Part shown: piece by piece, positions 43,833 through 55,138 of the stretch
How the letters are laid out: the number at the start of each line of letters is the position of its first letter
How positions within the stretch are numbered: position 1 is the stretch's first letter
Assembly: GCA_964017045.1 (NCBI GenBank)
Contig: OZ024808.1
Location: 5,163,284-5,227,283 of the forward strand
DNA from: Omphiscola glabra
Taxonomy: Eukaryota > Mollusca > Gastropoda > Lymnaeidae
DNA: 64,000 nt
Reading direction: 5' to 3'
Position numbers and translations under genes: made by a program
The notes under the pieces: model-generated
The model's database searches: none
The model's input: the letters and a program-made list of their open reading frames with translations, nothing else
Told to the model about the DNA's origin: nothing

Positions 43833-44127
43833 CGATCAGTGGTGGAGTCTTAAACGCCACCAGCAGAGTCTCATCACTCAGATGAGAACAGAACATTTCA
43901 CTACCCGCATCTATCTGAATAGGTTGCACCCACTGCGGAACCCGAGCTGCCGCCACTGTGGCCAGGCACCGGAGACGATCGAGCACCTTCTAGCCGAGTG
44001 CTCAACGCTGGCGACTGGCGTGACTGGGGTCCTCCCAGCCAACCATGTCGAGAGTCTTATTTACGGGACTGCCCACCAGATGAGGCAGGCCTGTACCTTA
44101 CTTGCCGGGGCCATTAAAGAGCAATAG
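43833..44127 (+). mobile_element. LINE C-terminal fragment (RNase-H-type non-LTR element)
   Basis: The frame through 43882-44127 reads QMRTEHFTTRIYLNRLHP, NPSCRHCGQAPETIEHLLAE and CSTLATG. This is the zinc-finger-like CxxC...HxxxC C-terminal block of I/jockey/RTE-like retrotransposons that lies after the RNase H or RT domain. Upstream, WWSLKRHQQSLITQ is in frame back to a stop at 43822. Only this 3' part survives. A 17-bp minisatellite begins about 20 bp after its stop codon, in the place expected for a 3' tail. Confidence 0.78.
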
Positions 44128-44146
44128 CTCGGTCCTTTTCAGTCAA

Positions 44147-44378
44147 TGTAATATTTCAGTCAATGTAATATTTCAGTCAATGTAATATTTCAGTCAATGT
44201 AATATTTCAGTCAATGTAATATTTCAGTCAATGTAATATTTCAGTCAATGTAATATTTCAGTCAATGTAATATTTCAGTCAATGTAATATTTCAGTCAAT
44301 GTAATATTTCAGTCAATGTAATATTTCAGTCAATGTAATATTTCATTCAATGTAATATTTCAGTCAATGTAATATTTA
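44147..44378. repeat. 17-bp minisatellite, about 13.6 copies
   Basis: Units of TTTCAGTCAATGTAATA with one cattcaa variant. It immediately follows the LINE fragment and could be its expanded 3' tail. Confidence 0.96.
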
Positions 44379-44524
44379 GCTCATACTGGTTATAACAAAA
44401 TACTATTTTACTAAATTGACATTTAAAAAAAAATCCAAATTTATTTTTTAACTGCCGGAAAAAGGAAATCAAACAAACTGTGTCCATATTTTAAAAGGAA
44501 TGGGATGTATAATTAACATTAAGA

Positions 44525-44982
44525 TGTCACCATTGTACACAGTATAACATTGAACAACGTGACATCATTGTACACGTTATAAGATTGAACAACGTGACAT
44601 CATTGTACACGTTTTAAGATTGAACAACGTGACATCATTGTACACGTTTTAAGATTGAACAACGTGACATCATTGTACACGTTATAAGATTGAACAACGT
44701 GACATCATTGTACACGTTATAAGATTGAACAACGTGACATCATTGTACACGTTTTAAGATTGAACAACGTGACATCATTGTACACGTTATAAGATTGAAC
44801 AACGTGACATCATTGTACACGTTATAAGATTGAACAACGTGACATCATTGTACACGTTATAAGATTGAACAACGTGACATCATTGTACACGTTATAAGAT
44901 TGAACAACGTGACATCATTGTACACGTTATAAGATTGAACAATGTGACATCATTGTACACGTTTTAAGATTGAACAACTTTA
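44525..44982. repeat. 35-bp minisatellite, 13 copies
   Basis: Units of GACATCATTGTACACGTTAT then AAGATTGAACAACGT. GTTATAAG/GTTTTAAG variants are interspersed. Confidence 0.96.
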
Positions 44983-45657
44983 CATAACAAATCATTGTAT
45001 AAACACAATAGAACACGTGACTTGTAAATACTGTACATTCTAATGTTTTTGGGTAAAAACAGCTGATCCAGGTTTGTGTACACATTTGATAATAGGGCAA
45101 ATAATTATTATTTATGGCGTATATATATATATCTATACATAAATATATCGTATGTATGTCAGTTATATGACGCTGTTATATGGTAGAAGATTATGTAGCT
45201 CATCCAAACTTTGAGAGGCATATTTGTCTCAGAAGCGCGTATATTGCTTTGATAACAGTACGTTGTATCATATACTGTACCAGAGATAAAGCATTATTTA
45301 TTGCACTTATCATATGCTGTACAAGAGATAAAGCACTATTTCTAACAGTATGAGAAAAGTATGCTATTAAAAAGATTGTACTCTTTTAACATATTAGCAA
45401 CTGGTTAGTAGTTTCAAGAAAATATTTAATTCGTTAAAAGATATACATATTTTACAGTAGCCAGTTTCCCAGCCTAACATTTCAATAGAGCTGTGTACAT
45501 GAAACATGACTTCTGCTCATTGTGTATGTGTACAAAACTATGTATCGACTATCAACGAAGTTATTTAATCAATAATGTTGAATTTATACCCAACTGAATG
45601 TTGTTATAATGTTGAAATTTTAATAAGCTGGGTGTTGTCATTTTAATAAGATAAATA
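44983..45657. other. AT-rich spacer
   Basis: Unique sequence with an AT microsatellite near 45120-45132 and a duplicated segment (ATACTGTACCAGAGATAAAG / ATGCTGTACAAGAGATAAAG near 45272 and 45312). No gene seen. Confidence 0.5.
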
Positions 45658-46113
45658 ATGTCATGTTGATATAATGACAAACTGAATGTCATGTTGATAT
45701 GATGACAAACTGAATGTCATGTTGATATGATGACAAACTGAATGTCATCTTGATATGATGATAAACTGAATGTCATGTTAATATGATGACAAACTGAATG
45801 TCATGTTAATATGATGACAAACTGATTGTCATGTTAATATTATGACAAACTGAATGTCATGTTAGTATAAAGACAAACTGAATGTCATGTTAATATGATG
45901 ACAAACCGAATGTCATGTTAATATGATGACAAACCGAATGTCATGTTAATATGATGACAAACTGAATGTCATGTTAATATGATGACAAACTGAATGTCAT
46001 GTTAATATGACAAACTGAATGTAATGTTAATATAATGACAAACTGAATATCATGTTGATATGATGACAAACTGAATGTCATGTTAATATGATGACAAACT
46101 AAATGTCATCTTG
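45658..46113. repeat. 28-bp minisatellite, 16 copies
   Basis: Units of TGTCATGTTAATATGATGAC then AAACTGAA. TGTCAT and ATGATGAC make an imperfect inverted repeat in each unit. Two copies have deletions. Confidence 0.95.
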
Positions 46114-46206
46114 ACATATTCCATCATTACACTTATGCAGAATTGTTTCGTTCCACCAAAGAAACTTTGTGTTGGCTCATTTATTAAGTTGTAAGTAAAT
46201 AAAGAT

Positions 46207-48809
46207 GTTGAATATATGTAAGTAAAATGTTATGTTGAATATATGTAAGTAAAATGTTATGTTGAATATATGTAAGTAAAATGTTATGTTGAATATATGT
46301 AAGTAAAATGTTATGTTGAATATATGTAAGTAAAATGTTATGTTGAATATATGTAAGTAAAATGTTATGTTGAATATATGTAAGTAAAATGTTATGTTGA
46401 ATATATGTAAGTAAAATGTTATGTTGAATATATGTAAGTAAAATGTTATGTTGAATATATGTAAGTAAAATGTTATGTTGAATATATGTAAGTAAAATGT
46501 TATGTTGAATATATGTAAGTAAAATGTTATGTTGAATATATGTAAGTAAAATGTTATGTTGAATATATGTAAGTAAAATGTTATGTTGAATATATGTAAG
46601 TAAAATGTTATGTTGAATATATGTAAGTAAAATGTTATGTTGAATATATGTAAGTAAAATGTTATGTTGAATATATGTAAGTAAAATGTTATGTTGAATA
46701 TATGTAAGTAAAATGTTATGTTGAATATATGTAAGTAAAATGTTATGTTGAATATATGTAAGTAAAATGTTATGTTGAATATATGTAAGTAAAATGTTAT
46801 GTTGAATATATGTAAGTAAAATGTTATGTTGAATATATGTAAGTAAAATGTTATGTTGAATATATGTAAGTAAAATGTTATGTTGAATATATGTAAGTAA
46901 AATGTTATGTTGAATATATGTAAGTAAAATGTTATGTTGAATATATGTAAGTAAAATGTTATGTTGAATATATGTAAGTAAAATGTTATGTTGAATATAT
47001 GTAAGTAAAATGTTATGTTGAATATATGTAAGTAAAATGTTATGTTGAATATATGTAAGTAAAATGTTATGTTGAATATATGTAAGTAAAATGTTATGTT
47101 GAATATATGTAAGTAAAATGTTATGTTGAATATATGTAAGTAAAATGTTATGTTGAATATATGTAAGTAAAATGTTATGTTGAATATATGTAAGTAAAAT
47201 GTTATGTTGAATATATGTAAGTAAAATGTTATGTTGAATATATGTAAGTAAAATGTTATGTTGAATATATGTAAGTAAAATGTTATGTTGAATATATGTA
47301 AGTAAAATGTTATGTTGAATATATGTAAGTAAAATGTTATGTTGAATATATGTAAGTAAAATGTTATGTTGAATATATGTAAGTAAAATGTTATGTTGAA
47401 TATATGTAAGTAAAATGTTATGTTGAATATATGTAAGTAAAATGTTATGTTGAATATATGTAAGTAAAATGTTATGTTGAATATATGTAAGTAAAATGTT
47501 ATGTTGAATATATGTAAGTAAAATGTTATGTTGAATATATGTAAGTAAAATGTTATGTTGAATATATGTAAGTAAAATGTTATGTTGAATATATGTAAGT
47601 AAAATGTTATGTTGAATATATGTAAGTAAAATGTTATGTTGAATATATGTAAGTAAAATGTTATGTTGAATATATGTAAGTAAAATGTTATGTTGAATAT
47701 ATGTAAGTAAAATGTTATGTTGAATATATGTAAGTAAAATGTTATGTTGAATATATGTAAGTAAAATGTTATGTTGAATATATGTAAGTAAAATGTTATG
47801 TTGAATATATGTAAGTAAAATGTTATGTTGAATATATGTAAGTAAAATGTTATGTTGAATATATGTAAGTAAAATGTTATGTTGAATATATGTAAGTAAA
47901 ATGTTATGTTGAATATATGTAAGTAAAATGTTATGTTGAATATATGTAAGTAAAATGTTATGTTGAATATATGTAAGTAAAATGTTATGTTGAATATATG
48001 TAAGTAAAATGTTATGTTGAATATATGTAAGTAAAATGTTATGTTGAATATATGTAAGTAAAATGTTATGTTGAATATATGTAAGTAAAATGTTATGTTG
48101 AATATATGTAAGTAAAATGTTATGTTGAATATATGTAAGTAAAATGTTATGTTGAATATATGTAAGTAAAATGTTATGTTGAATATATGTAAGTAAAATG
48201 TTATGTTGAATATATGTAAGTAAAATGTTATGTTGAATATATGTAAGTAAAATGTTATGTTGAATATATGTAAGTAAAATGTTATGTTGAATATATGTAA
48301 GTAAAATGTTATGTTGAATATATGTAAGTAAAATGTTATGTTGAATATATGTAAGTAAAATGTTATGTTGAATATATGTAAGTAAAATGTTATGTTGAAT
48401 ATATGTAAGTAAAATGTTATGTTGAATATATGTAAGTAAAATGTTATGTTGAATATATGTAAGTAAAATGTTATGTTGAATATATGTAAGTAAAATGTTA
48501 TGTTGAATATATGTAAGTAAAATGTTATGTTGAATATATGTAAGTAAAATGTTATGTTGAATATATGTAAGTAAAATGTTATGTTGAATATATGTAAGTA
48601 AAATGTTATGTTGAATATATGTAAGTAAAATGTTATGTTGAATATATGTAAGTAAAATGTTATGTTGAATATATGTAAGTAAAATGTTATGTTGAATATA
48701 TGTAAGTAAAATGTTATGTTGAATATATGTAAGTAAAATGTTATGTTGAATATATGTAAGTAAAATATTATGTTGAATATATGTAAGTAAAATGTTATGT
48801 TGAATATAT
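46207..48809. repeat. 27-bp minisatellite, about 96 near-identical copies
   Basis: A 2.6-kb run of one 27-bp unit (GTTGAATATATGTAAGTAAA then ATGTTAT). Only one internal substitution is visible, near 48765 (aaaatatt), besides the degraded last unit. The unit is a multiple of 3, which gives an 886-codon minus-strand frame of YIQHNILLT repeats; it has no other domain and I regard it as an artefact. Each unit contains a consensus splice-donor sequence, ATATGTAAGTAAA. Confidence 0.98.
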
Positions 48810-49294
48810 TGTTTGAAAATGTTATTGTCTGATGTGGCGTGCAATAACTTCAGTCAGGGGCGTAGGTGATATGTTTCGAGCAATGGAAGCCAAAATCTCA
48901 GTCTATCACTTATGTACACATATGTACACTTTGATGACTTTCTTTCTGTCATTCACTTCTAATTATGTATCCAACCGTGCACCCCGCCACTGTTTTAGCT
49001 GGACGTATACGATAACTTGCTCAGTATAATACTACTAGTTATAGTCCTCCAAACAATGGCAGGGGCAGTTCGTGAACTTGCCATCTGCCAAAGTGATTTG
49101 ACAAAACAAAGAATCCTAATTAGTTTTACCCATCTACCCCTGGTACGCCACCGTAAACTTTTGTTTTCAATGTCCTTATGACTATTTCTGACAAACAAAA
49201 GAAAATATTACGCAGCAAATGCACTTGTAAGACGCAGTTTTAAGAATCTCATTTAGCGCAGTTATCGGGAATTTTATTTTCCCCGCTATTGAAC
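48810..49294. other. Spacer
   Basis: No gene recognised. CAGTCAGGGGCGTAGGTGAT at about 48851 resembles a left end of the CAGTGGCGTAG MITE family. Confidence 0.45.
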
Positions 49295-49468
49295 CAGTGG
49301 CGTAGCGAGCTTAACTCGCGCCCGGGGCACAATACCTTTTAGCGCCCCCAATACCTTTTTAGCGCCCCCCCCATTCGAAAACCATACAATATTATAGTAA
49401 AATATACCATTTGGTGCCCCTTTGTGAGTAGCGCCCGGGGCATGATGCCCCCCCTCACTACGCCACTG
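49295..49468. mobile_element. hAT-type MITE, CAGTGGCGTAG ends, perfect target duplication
   Basis: A 174-bp non-coding element with perfect 11-bp inverted termini, CAGTGGCGTAG and CTACGCCACTG. Identical 8-bp flanks tattgaac lie at 49287-49294 and 49469-49476. The interior is rich in GCGCCC/GGGGC segments and partly palindromic. The 8-bp duplication points to hAT-type mobilisation, and its perfection to a relatively recent insertion. Confidence 0.93.
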
Positions 49469-49476
49469 TATTGAAC

Positions 49477-49738
49477 TGACAATTACAGCATACTCTCTTT
49501 ATCAGATAACTTTATGTATAGATTCTAGAATTGGTACAAAATGTTCATTAAAAATGATAAATTAACCTTTGTTATTTGTTTATTTATTTATTCCCTTTCT
49601 TTCAGGTTCCATCTTGTTACATGTGTCTATGTTACATCCACGAAGCACAGACCATCGAATGAATCATTAAGACAGGAAATTAGACACACCGACAAGATAG
49701 ACACCATCAACAATATGTTAACATACACCATCACTTTG
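49477..49738. other. AT-rich spacer
   Basis: A 71-codon open frame (49541-49756) has no recognisable domain. Nothing else seen. Confidence 0.45.
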
Positions 49739-49950
49739 TTTAGGGGCCGTCCATAAAGTACGTCAAGCTATTTTTGGACATTTTACCCCCTCAACCCCCT
49801 GTAACAATCTGTCACAAATCTCAGACACCCCCTCCCCCCCCCCCCCAAAGTACCACACCCTTTCGAATTAATACATTGTTTTAAAAATTAAAATCTAATT
49901 AAAATTCAATCTAAACACTTCCCTATTAAACTATTATTTTTATTAAAGTG
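49739..49950 (+). mobile_element. Dispersed repeat, GGGGCCGTCCATAAAGTACG-type, copy 1
   Basis: TTTAGGGGCCGTCCATAAAG then TACGTCAAGCTATTTT is nearly the same as the start of a second copy at 58582. Both continue through a CTGTCACAAATCT-like segment, a C-rich tract and an AAAATTAAACTATTA-like end before diverging. Family not named with certainty; it looks like a DNA transposon or its derivative. Confidence 0.6.
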
Positions 49951-50060
49951 ATCACTCCCACATACATAACATACCACTATGGTAAATAGAGTGCCTCACT
50001 TCACTCCCACATACATAACATACCACCATGGTAGATAGAGTGCTCCAATTCACTCCCACA
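49951..50060. repeat. Tandem repeat, about 57-bp unit, 2-3 copies
   Basis: Copies contain CACTCCCACATACATAACAT then ACCACTATGGTA. The third copy is diverged. Confidence 0.8.
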
Positions 50061-50358
50061 TACATAACATAGCACTATGGATGGAGCACTCGCCCCAAAC
50101 CGGAAATTGACAAATACATTTTTCTGTGCTTATTAGATGGAAAGAATTTTGCTTTACATATTCTAAACTATTTTTCTCCAACCGTGTTTTGAAATTAATG
50201 TTTCAATGGCATTTTAGCAGGGGTTTCTTTTAGCTAGGGCAGTGGGGGGCATTTTCCCATCTTCCCTTAAAATTGCAGGTCTTATTTAAATTGCCACGTA
50301 CTCTGGCGCCACCAGTATATAAACTACTCAACAAGCCGACCAAGAAAAAATAATTTCA
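50061..50358. other. Spacer
   Basis: Unique sequence, no feature recognised. Confidence 0.45.
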
Positions 50359-50517
50359 TGTAGCCCATGCTAATGTAGCCGGTAGCATATGTTAATGTAG
50401 CCGGTAGCCCATGTTAATGTAGCCGGTAGCCCATGTTAATGTAGCCGGTAGCCCATGCTAATTTAGCCGGTAGCACATGTTAATGTAGCCGTTAGCCTAT
50501 GTTAATGTAGCGGGTAG
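50359..50517. repeat. 22-bp minisatellite, about 7 copies
   Basis: Units of TGTAGCCGGTAGCCCATGTT then AA, diverging at the right end. Confidence 0.94.
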
Positions 50518-50590
50518 ACTATACAAATCCTTCCTTTATTTGTACAACATGTGTGTCTGATACGGCAATGGCGAAATAACCATTACTAAC

Positions 50591-50744
50591 CAGAACAGCC
50601 TACCCGAGGTCAGGACAGCCTACCTGAGGTCAGGACAGCCTACCTGTGGTCAGGACAGCCTACCTGTGGTCAGGACAGCCTACCTGTGGTCAGGACAGCC
50701 TACCTGTGGTCAGAACAGCTTACATGTGGTCAGGACAGCCTACC
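50591..50744. repeat. 20-bp minisatellite, left part, 7.7 copies
   Basis: Units of CAGGACAGCCTACCTGTGGT and CAGGACAGCCTACCTGAGGT. The same array resumes at 51178 after a 433-bp insertion. Confidence 0.95.
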
Positions 50745-51177
50745 TGTCACGAATTATGTTTCGTGTGGCCGTTGTCTAGGGGTTATTATATTTTAACACA
50801 CTGTCACTGTACACAAACACCGGACACAAAAGTCTAAGAGTTCTTTCCAGTTATTAGTTCTTAACTTTTATTTCAATACTCTCTAATCTAATAAGTTCTC
50901 ACTTTAGTAATGTGGGTTCTGCTAACAAACTTAGCCAAAGAACCACACATACTAGATGGATCAAAACACTACTATTTACTACCACTAACACCAACTAACA
51001 ATAACACTGCACCACTGATCCGGTCAGCGTCCTACCCACTCGCTCTCCCCTGCTCTACTGACCACCTGCATACCCTACCGTACTCCCCCCTTTGCCTTTC
51101 GTATCCCTACGCCTATAGTCCGATACGCTATCAATATCAGGCACACACAGACGCTCAGGGGTTCTTACACCTTGACA
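50745..51177 (-). mobile_element. Candidate solo LTR inserted in the 20-bp minisatellite
   Basis: A 433-bp unique segment starts TGTCACGAATTATG and ends CACCTTGACA, so it has TG...CA termini with a 5-bp inverted repeat (TGTCA/TGACA). Flanks are a 5-bp duplication ctacc (50740-50744 and 51178-51182), and the array continues in phase on the other side, marking a clean insertion. On the minus strand it starts TGTCAAGGTGTAAGAACC and contains AATAAA (complement of 50867-50872), as LTRs of Ty3/gypsy-type elements do. No internal retrotransposon sequence is present. Strand is tentative. Confidence 0.8.
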
Positions 51178-51795
51178 CTACCTGTGGTCAGGACAGCCTA
51201 ACTGTGGTCAGGACAGCCTACCTGTGGTCAGGACAGCCTATCGGTTGTCAGGACAGCCTACCTGGGGTCAGGACAGCCTACTCGAGGTCAGGACAGCCTA
51301 CCCGTGGTCAGGACAGCCTACCTGAGGTCAGGACAGCCTATCGTGGTCAGGACAGCCTACCTGGGGTCAGGACAGCCTACCTGAGGTCAGGACAGCCTAC
51401 CTGTGGTCAGGACAGCCTATGTGGGGTCATGACAGCCTACCTGAGTTCAGGGCAGCCTACCTGTGGTCAGGACAGCCTACCTGGGGTTAGGACAGCCTAC
51501 CTGAGGTCAGGACAGCCTACCTGAGGTCGGGACAGCCTACCTGAGGTCGGGACAGCCTACCTGATGTCGGACAGCCTACCTGAGGTCAGGACAACCTACC
51601 TGAAGTCAGGACAGCCTACCTGTGGTCAGGACAGCCTACCTGGGGTCAGGACAGCCTACCTGAGGTCAGGACAGTCTACCTGAGGTCGGGACAGCCTACC
51701 TGAGGTAAGGACAGCCTACCTGAGGTCAGGACAGCCTACATGAGGTCAGGACAGCCTACCTGAGGTCAGGACAGCCTACATGGGGATTGGACAGC
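51178..51795. repeat. 20-bp minisatellite, right part, about 31 copies
   Basis: Continuation of the array at 50591-50744. Variants (ctgtgg, ctgagg, ctgggg, gtcggg) are mixed, and several units have single-base deletions. Together the two parts hold about 38 units. Confidence 0.96.
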
Positions 51796-51819
51796 TAAAG
51801 TTTAATTTTAATAGGTCTA

Positions 51820-51897
51820 TATATAATAAAACGATTTTGCCCCTCCCTAAATTGCCGCCCTGTGCGATCACCCTATTCGCTCCCTAGTTGCGCCACT
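51820..51897. mobile_element. Right-end fragment of a MITE-like element
   Basis: CTCCCTAGTTGCGCCACTGA at about 51880-51899 resembles the CTACGCCACTG terminus of the MITE family, with an upstream C-rich segment as in relatives. The left end is missing. Confidence 0.4.
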
Positions 51898-52192
51898 GAT
51901 TAGAATCTACCACATCCATATGTTCAGTACATCCTTCGATACGTACTTAGTTTGGCTCCGACTCCGGGACAGAGATAAAAAATGTAATGAAAATGTCCTT
52001 TAAAAAGTAATTGTTTAAACAATTTTGTAAGTGTTTCAGATTATAAGGCTGATGATTGACATATGCTTAACTATAGCATTGCATCTTTTCACTGTTTACT
52101 GGACAGTGTTATAACAAGAATACAATAATTAGATATCGGATTTGATAAGAGTATGAAGAGGCAGAAGCGTGCGGTAATAATAAAGCACTACG
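51898..52192. other. Spacer
   Basis: Unique AT-rich sequence with no recognised feature. Confidence 0.5.
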
Positions 52193-52615
52193 TTTGATAA
52201 CTATGTTAGACACTTTTATTGAAATCTAAACAAGTGAATGTTCTATCATATTTATTCATCTTTGATAACTATGTTAGACACTTTTATTGAAATCTAAACA
52301 AGTGAATGTTCTATCATATTTATTCATCTTTGATAACTATGTTAGACACTTTTATTGAAATCTAAACAAGTGAATGTTCTATCATATTTATTCATCTTTG
52401 ACAACTATGTTAGACACTTTTATTGAAATCTAAACAAGTGAATGTTCTATCATATTTATTCATCTTTGATAACTATGTTAGACACTTTTATTGAAATCTA
52501 AACAAGTGAATGTTCTATCATATTTATTCATCTTTGATAACTATGTTAGACACTTTTATTGAAATCTAAACAAGTGAATGTTCTATCATATTTATTCATC
52601 TTTGACAACTATGTG
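52193..52615. repeat. 68-bp minisatellite, about 6.2 copies
   Basis: The longest unit in the window, containing TTTGATAACTATGTTAGACA, CTTTTATTGAAATCTAAACA and TATTTATTCATC. Copies are identical except gataac/gacaac. Confidence 0.97.
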
Positions 52616-52832
52616 AATATGTAGCACTAGCATTGGTATATACGTTAGGCACTGGTGGAAACAAGTCAGTCTATCAGTTTCATTCTGACTTATCATACTA
52701 ATCATAGAAAACTATATGTATTCTTGTCATACAAACTATATTTATCACTATTATAAACAACTAAATTCATATAGTAGTTCTGTCCTGTTAGCTTATCATT
52801 AGCAACTAGCTTTTTCCCAGTGCATAATTATG

Positions 52833-53582
52833 CTAGCCCATGACATACACGGTGTCTATCCAACACTGGCTATATTTAGATCAACTAGCCCATGACATAC
52901 ACGGTGTCTATCCAACACTGGCTATATTTAGATCAACTAGCCCATGACATACACGGTGTCTATCCAACACTGGCTATATTTAGATCAACTAGCCCATGAC
53001 ATACACGGTGTCTATCCAACACTGGCTATATTTAGATCAACTAGTCCATGACATACACGGTGTCTATCCAACACTGGCTATATTTAGATCAACTAGTCCA
53101 TGACATACACGGTGTCTATCCAACACTGGCTATATTTAGATCAACTAGTCCATGACATACACGGTGTCTATCCAACACTGGCTATATTTAGATCAACTAG
53201 TCCATGACATACACGGTGTCTATCCAACACTGGCTATATTTAGATCAACTAGTCCATGACATACACGGTGTCTATCCAACACTGGCTATATTTAGATCAA
53301 CTAGCCCATGACATACACGGTGTCTATCCAACACTGGCTATATTTAGATCAACTAGCCCATGACATACACGGTGTCTATCCAACACTGGCTATATTTAGA
53401 TCAACTAGTCCATGACATACACGGTGTCTATCCAACACTGGCTATATTTAGATCAACTAGTCCATGACATACACGGTGTCTATCCAACACTGGCTATATT
53501 TAGATCAACTAGTCCATGACATACACGGTGTCTATCCAACACTGGCTATATTTAGATCAACTAGCCCATGACATATACGGTC
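52833..53582. repeat. 52-bp minisatellite, about 14 copies
   Basis: Units of CTAGCCCATGACATACACGG, TGTCTATCCAACACTGGCTA and TATTTAGATCAA. CTAGCCC and CTAGTCC variants form blocks (CCC, TCC, CCC, TCC, CCC), suggesting a few block duplications. Confidence 0.97.
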
Positions 53583-53644
53583 CATGTCCAAAACTGACAA
53601 CAACAAAAATAATCCATTAATTCTTGTTGGAAGGGGGCTTTAGA

Positions 53645-54172
53645 TGGGGCGATCAGTCCACCCTAGGTGAGGCGTTCAGTCAACCCCAAGTGGGGCGGTC
53701 AGTCAACCCCAGGTGGGGCGGTAGGTCAACCCCAGGTGGGGCAGTAAGTCAACCCCAGGTGGGACGATCAATCAGTCCAAGGTGGGCGGTCCGTCAACCC
53801 CAGGTGGGGTGGTCAATCAATCCCAGGTGGGCGGTCAATCAATCCCAGGTGGGGCGGTCAATCAGTCCCAGGTGGGACAGTCAATCAGTCCCAGGTGGGG
53901 CGGTCAGTCAACCCCAGGTGGGGCGATCAATCAGTCCCAGGTGGGGCGGTCAGTCAACCCCAGGAGGGGCGGTCAATCAGTCCCAGGTGGGGCGGTCAGT
54001 CAATCCCAGGTGGGGCGATCAATCAGTCCAAGGTGGGCGGTCAGTCAACCCCAGGTGGGGCGGTCAATCAATCCCAGGTGGGGCGGTCAATCAGTCCCAG
54101 GTGGGGCGGTCAATCAATCCCAGGTGGGCGGTCAATCAATCCCAGGTGGGGCGGTCAATCAGTCCCAGGTGT
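53645..54172. repeat. 23-24-bp minisatellite, about 22 copies
   Basis: Units of CCAGGTGGGGCGGTCAATCA then GTCC. A ggtgggcggt variant lacks one G, so the frame shifts between units and three overlapping + frames look partly open. Confidence 0.95.
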
Positions 54173-54255
54173 GACTTCTTTCTAAATATTGCGGGACGGC
54201 ATTTTTGGCCAACTGCAGAATCATATCGTTGGGGGGTGGGGGGTGGGGGGGACAC
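54173..54255. other. Short spacer with G-rich tract
   Basis: Contains TTGGGGGGTGGGGGGTGGGG at about 54230, a G-quadruplex-prone tract on the + strand. Confidence 0.7.
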
Positions 54256-55138
54256 AGTGAGATGTTCCCTAGCCACTGCCCGGTTGGATGTTCCCTAGCC
54301 ACTGCACGGTGGGATGTTCCCTAGACACTGCACGGTGGGATGTTCCCTAGCCACTGCACGATGGGATGTTCCCTAGACACTGCACGGTTGGATGTTCCCT
54401 AGCCACTGCACGGTGGGGTGTTCCGTAGCCACTGCACGGTGGGATGTTCCTTAGTTACTGCGCGGTGGGATGTTCCCTAGCCACTGCACGGTGGGATGTT
54501 CCATAGCCACTGCACGGTGATATGTTCCCTAGTCACTGCCCGGTGAGATGTTACCTAGCCATTGCCCAGCAAATGTTCCTTAGCCACTTCCTTGTGAGAT
54601 TTTTCCTAGCCACTTCCTGGTGCATGTTCCCTAGCCAATGCCCGTTGAGATGTTCCCTAGCCATTGCCCAGTGAGATGTTCCCTAGCCATTGCCCAGTGA
54701 TATGTTCCCTAGACATTGCCCTGTGAGATTTTCCCTGGCCACTGCCAAGTGAGATGTTCCCTGGCCATTTCACGTAAGATGTTCCCTAGCCACTACCCAG
54801 TGAGATGTCCCCTAGTTACTGCCCGGTGAGATGTTCCCTATCTAATGCCCGGTGAGATGTTCCCTAGCCACTGCCTGTTGAGATGTTCCCTAGCCTTTGC
54901 CTGGTGACATGTTCCCTAGCCACTATCCGGTGAGATGTTCCCTAGCCATTGCCTGGTGACATGTTCCCTATCCATTGCCTGGTGAGATTTTCCCTAGCCA
55001 CTGCCCAGTGGGATGTTCCCTTGCCACTGTCTGGTGAGATGTTTCCTAGCCACTGCCCGTTAAGATATTCCCTAGCCATTACCCTGTGAGGTTTTCCCTA
55101 GCCACTGCCCGATGAAATGTTCCCTAGCCACTGCCCTG
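54256..55138. repeat. 26-27-bp minisatellite, about 33 diverged copies
   Basis: Units of GATGTTCCCTAGCCACTGCC then CGGTGA. Substitutions and small indels in most copies make this one of the oldest-looking arrays. The left copies carry CACGGTGG, a local subtype. Confidence 0.95.

Noticed and set aside
43687..43986. 99-codon minus-strand frame
   Set aside because: It is the antisense of the LINE C-terminal fragment; the + strand has the recognisable CxxC/HxxxC block.
46184..48844. 886-codon minus-strand open frame of YIQHNILLT repeats
   Set aside because: Entirely explained by a 27-bp tandem repeat without stop codons; no non-repeat domain, signal or conserved start.
54173..54298. Telomere-like G-rich sequence
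   Set aside because: Only a short GGGGGGTGGGG tract, not a TTAGGG-type repeat.
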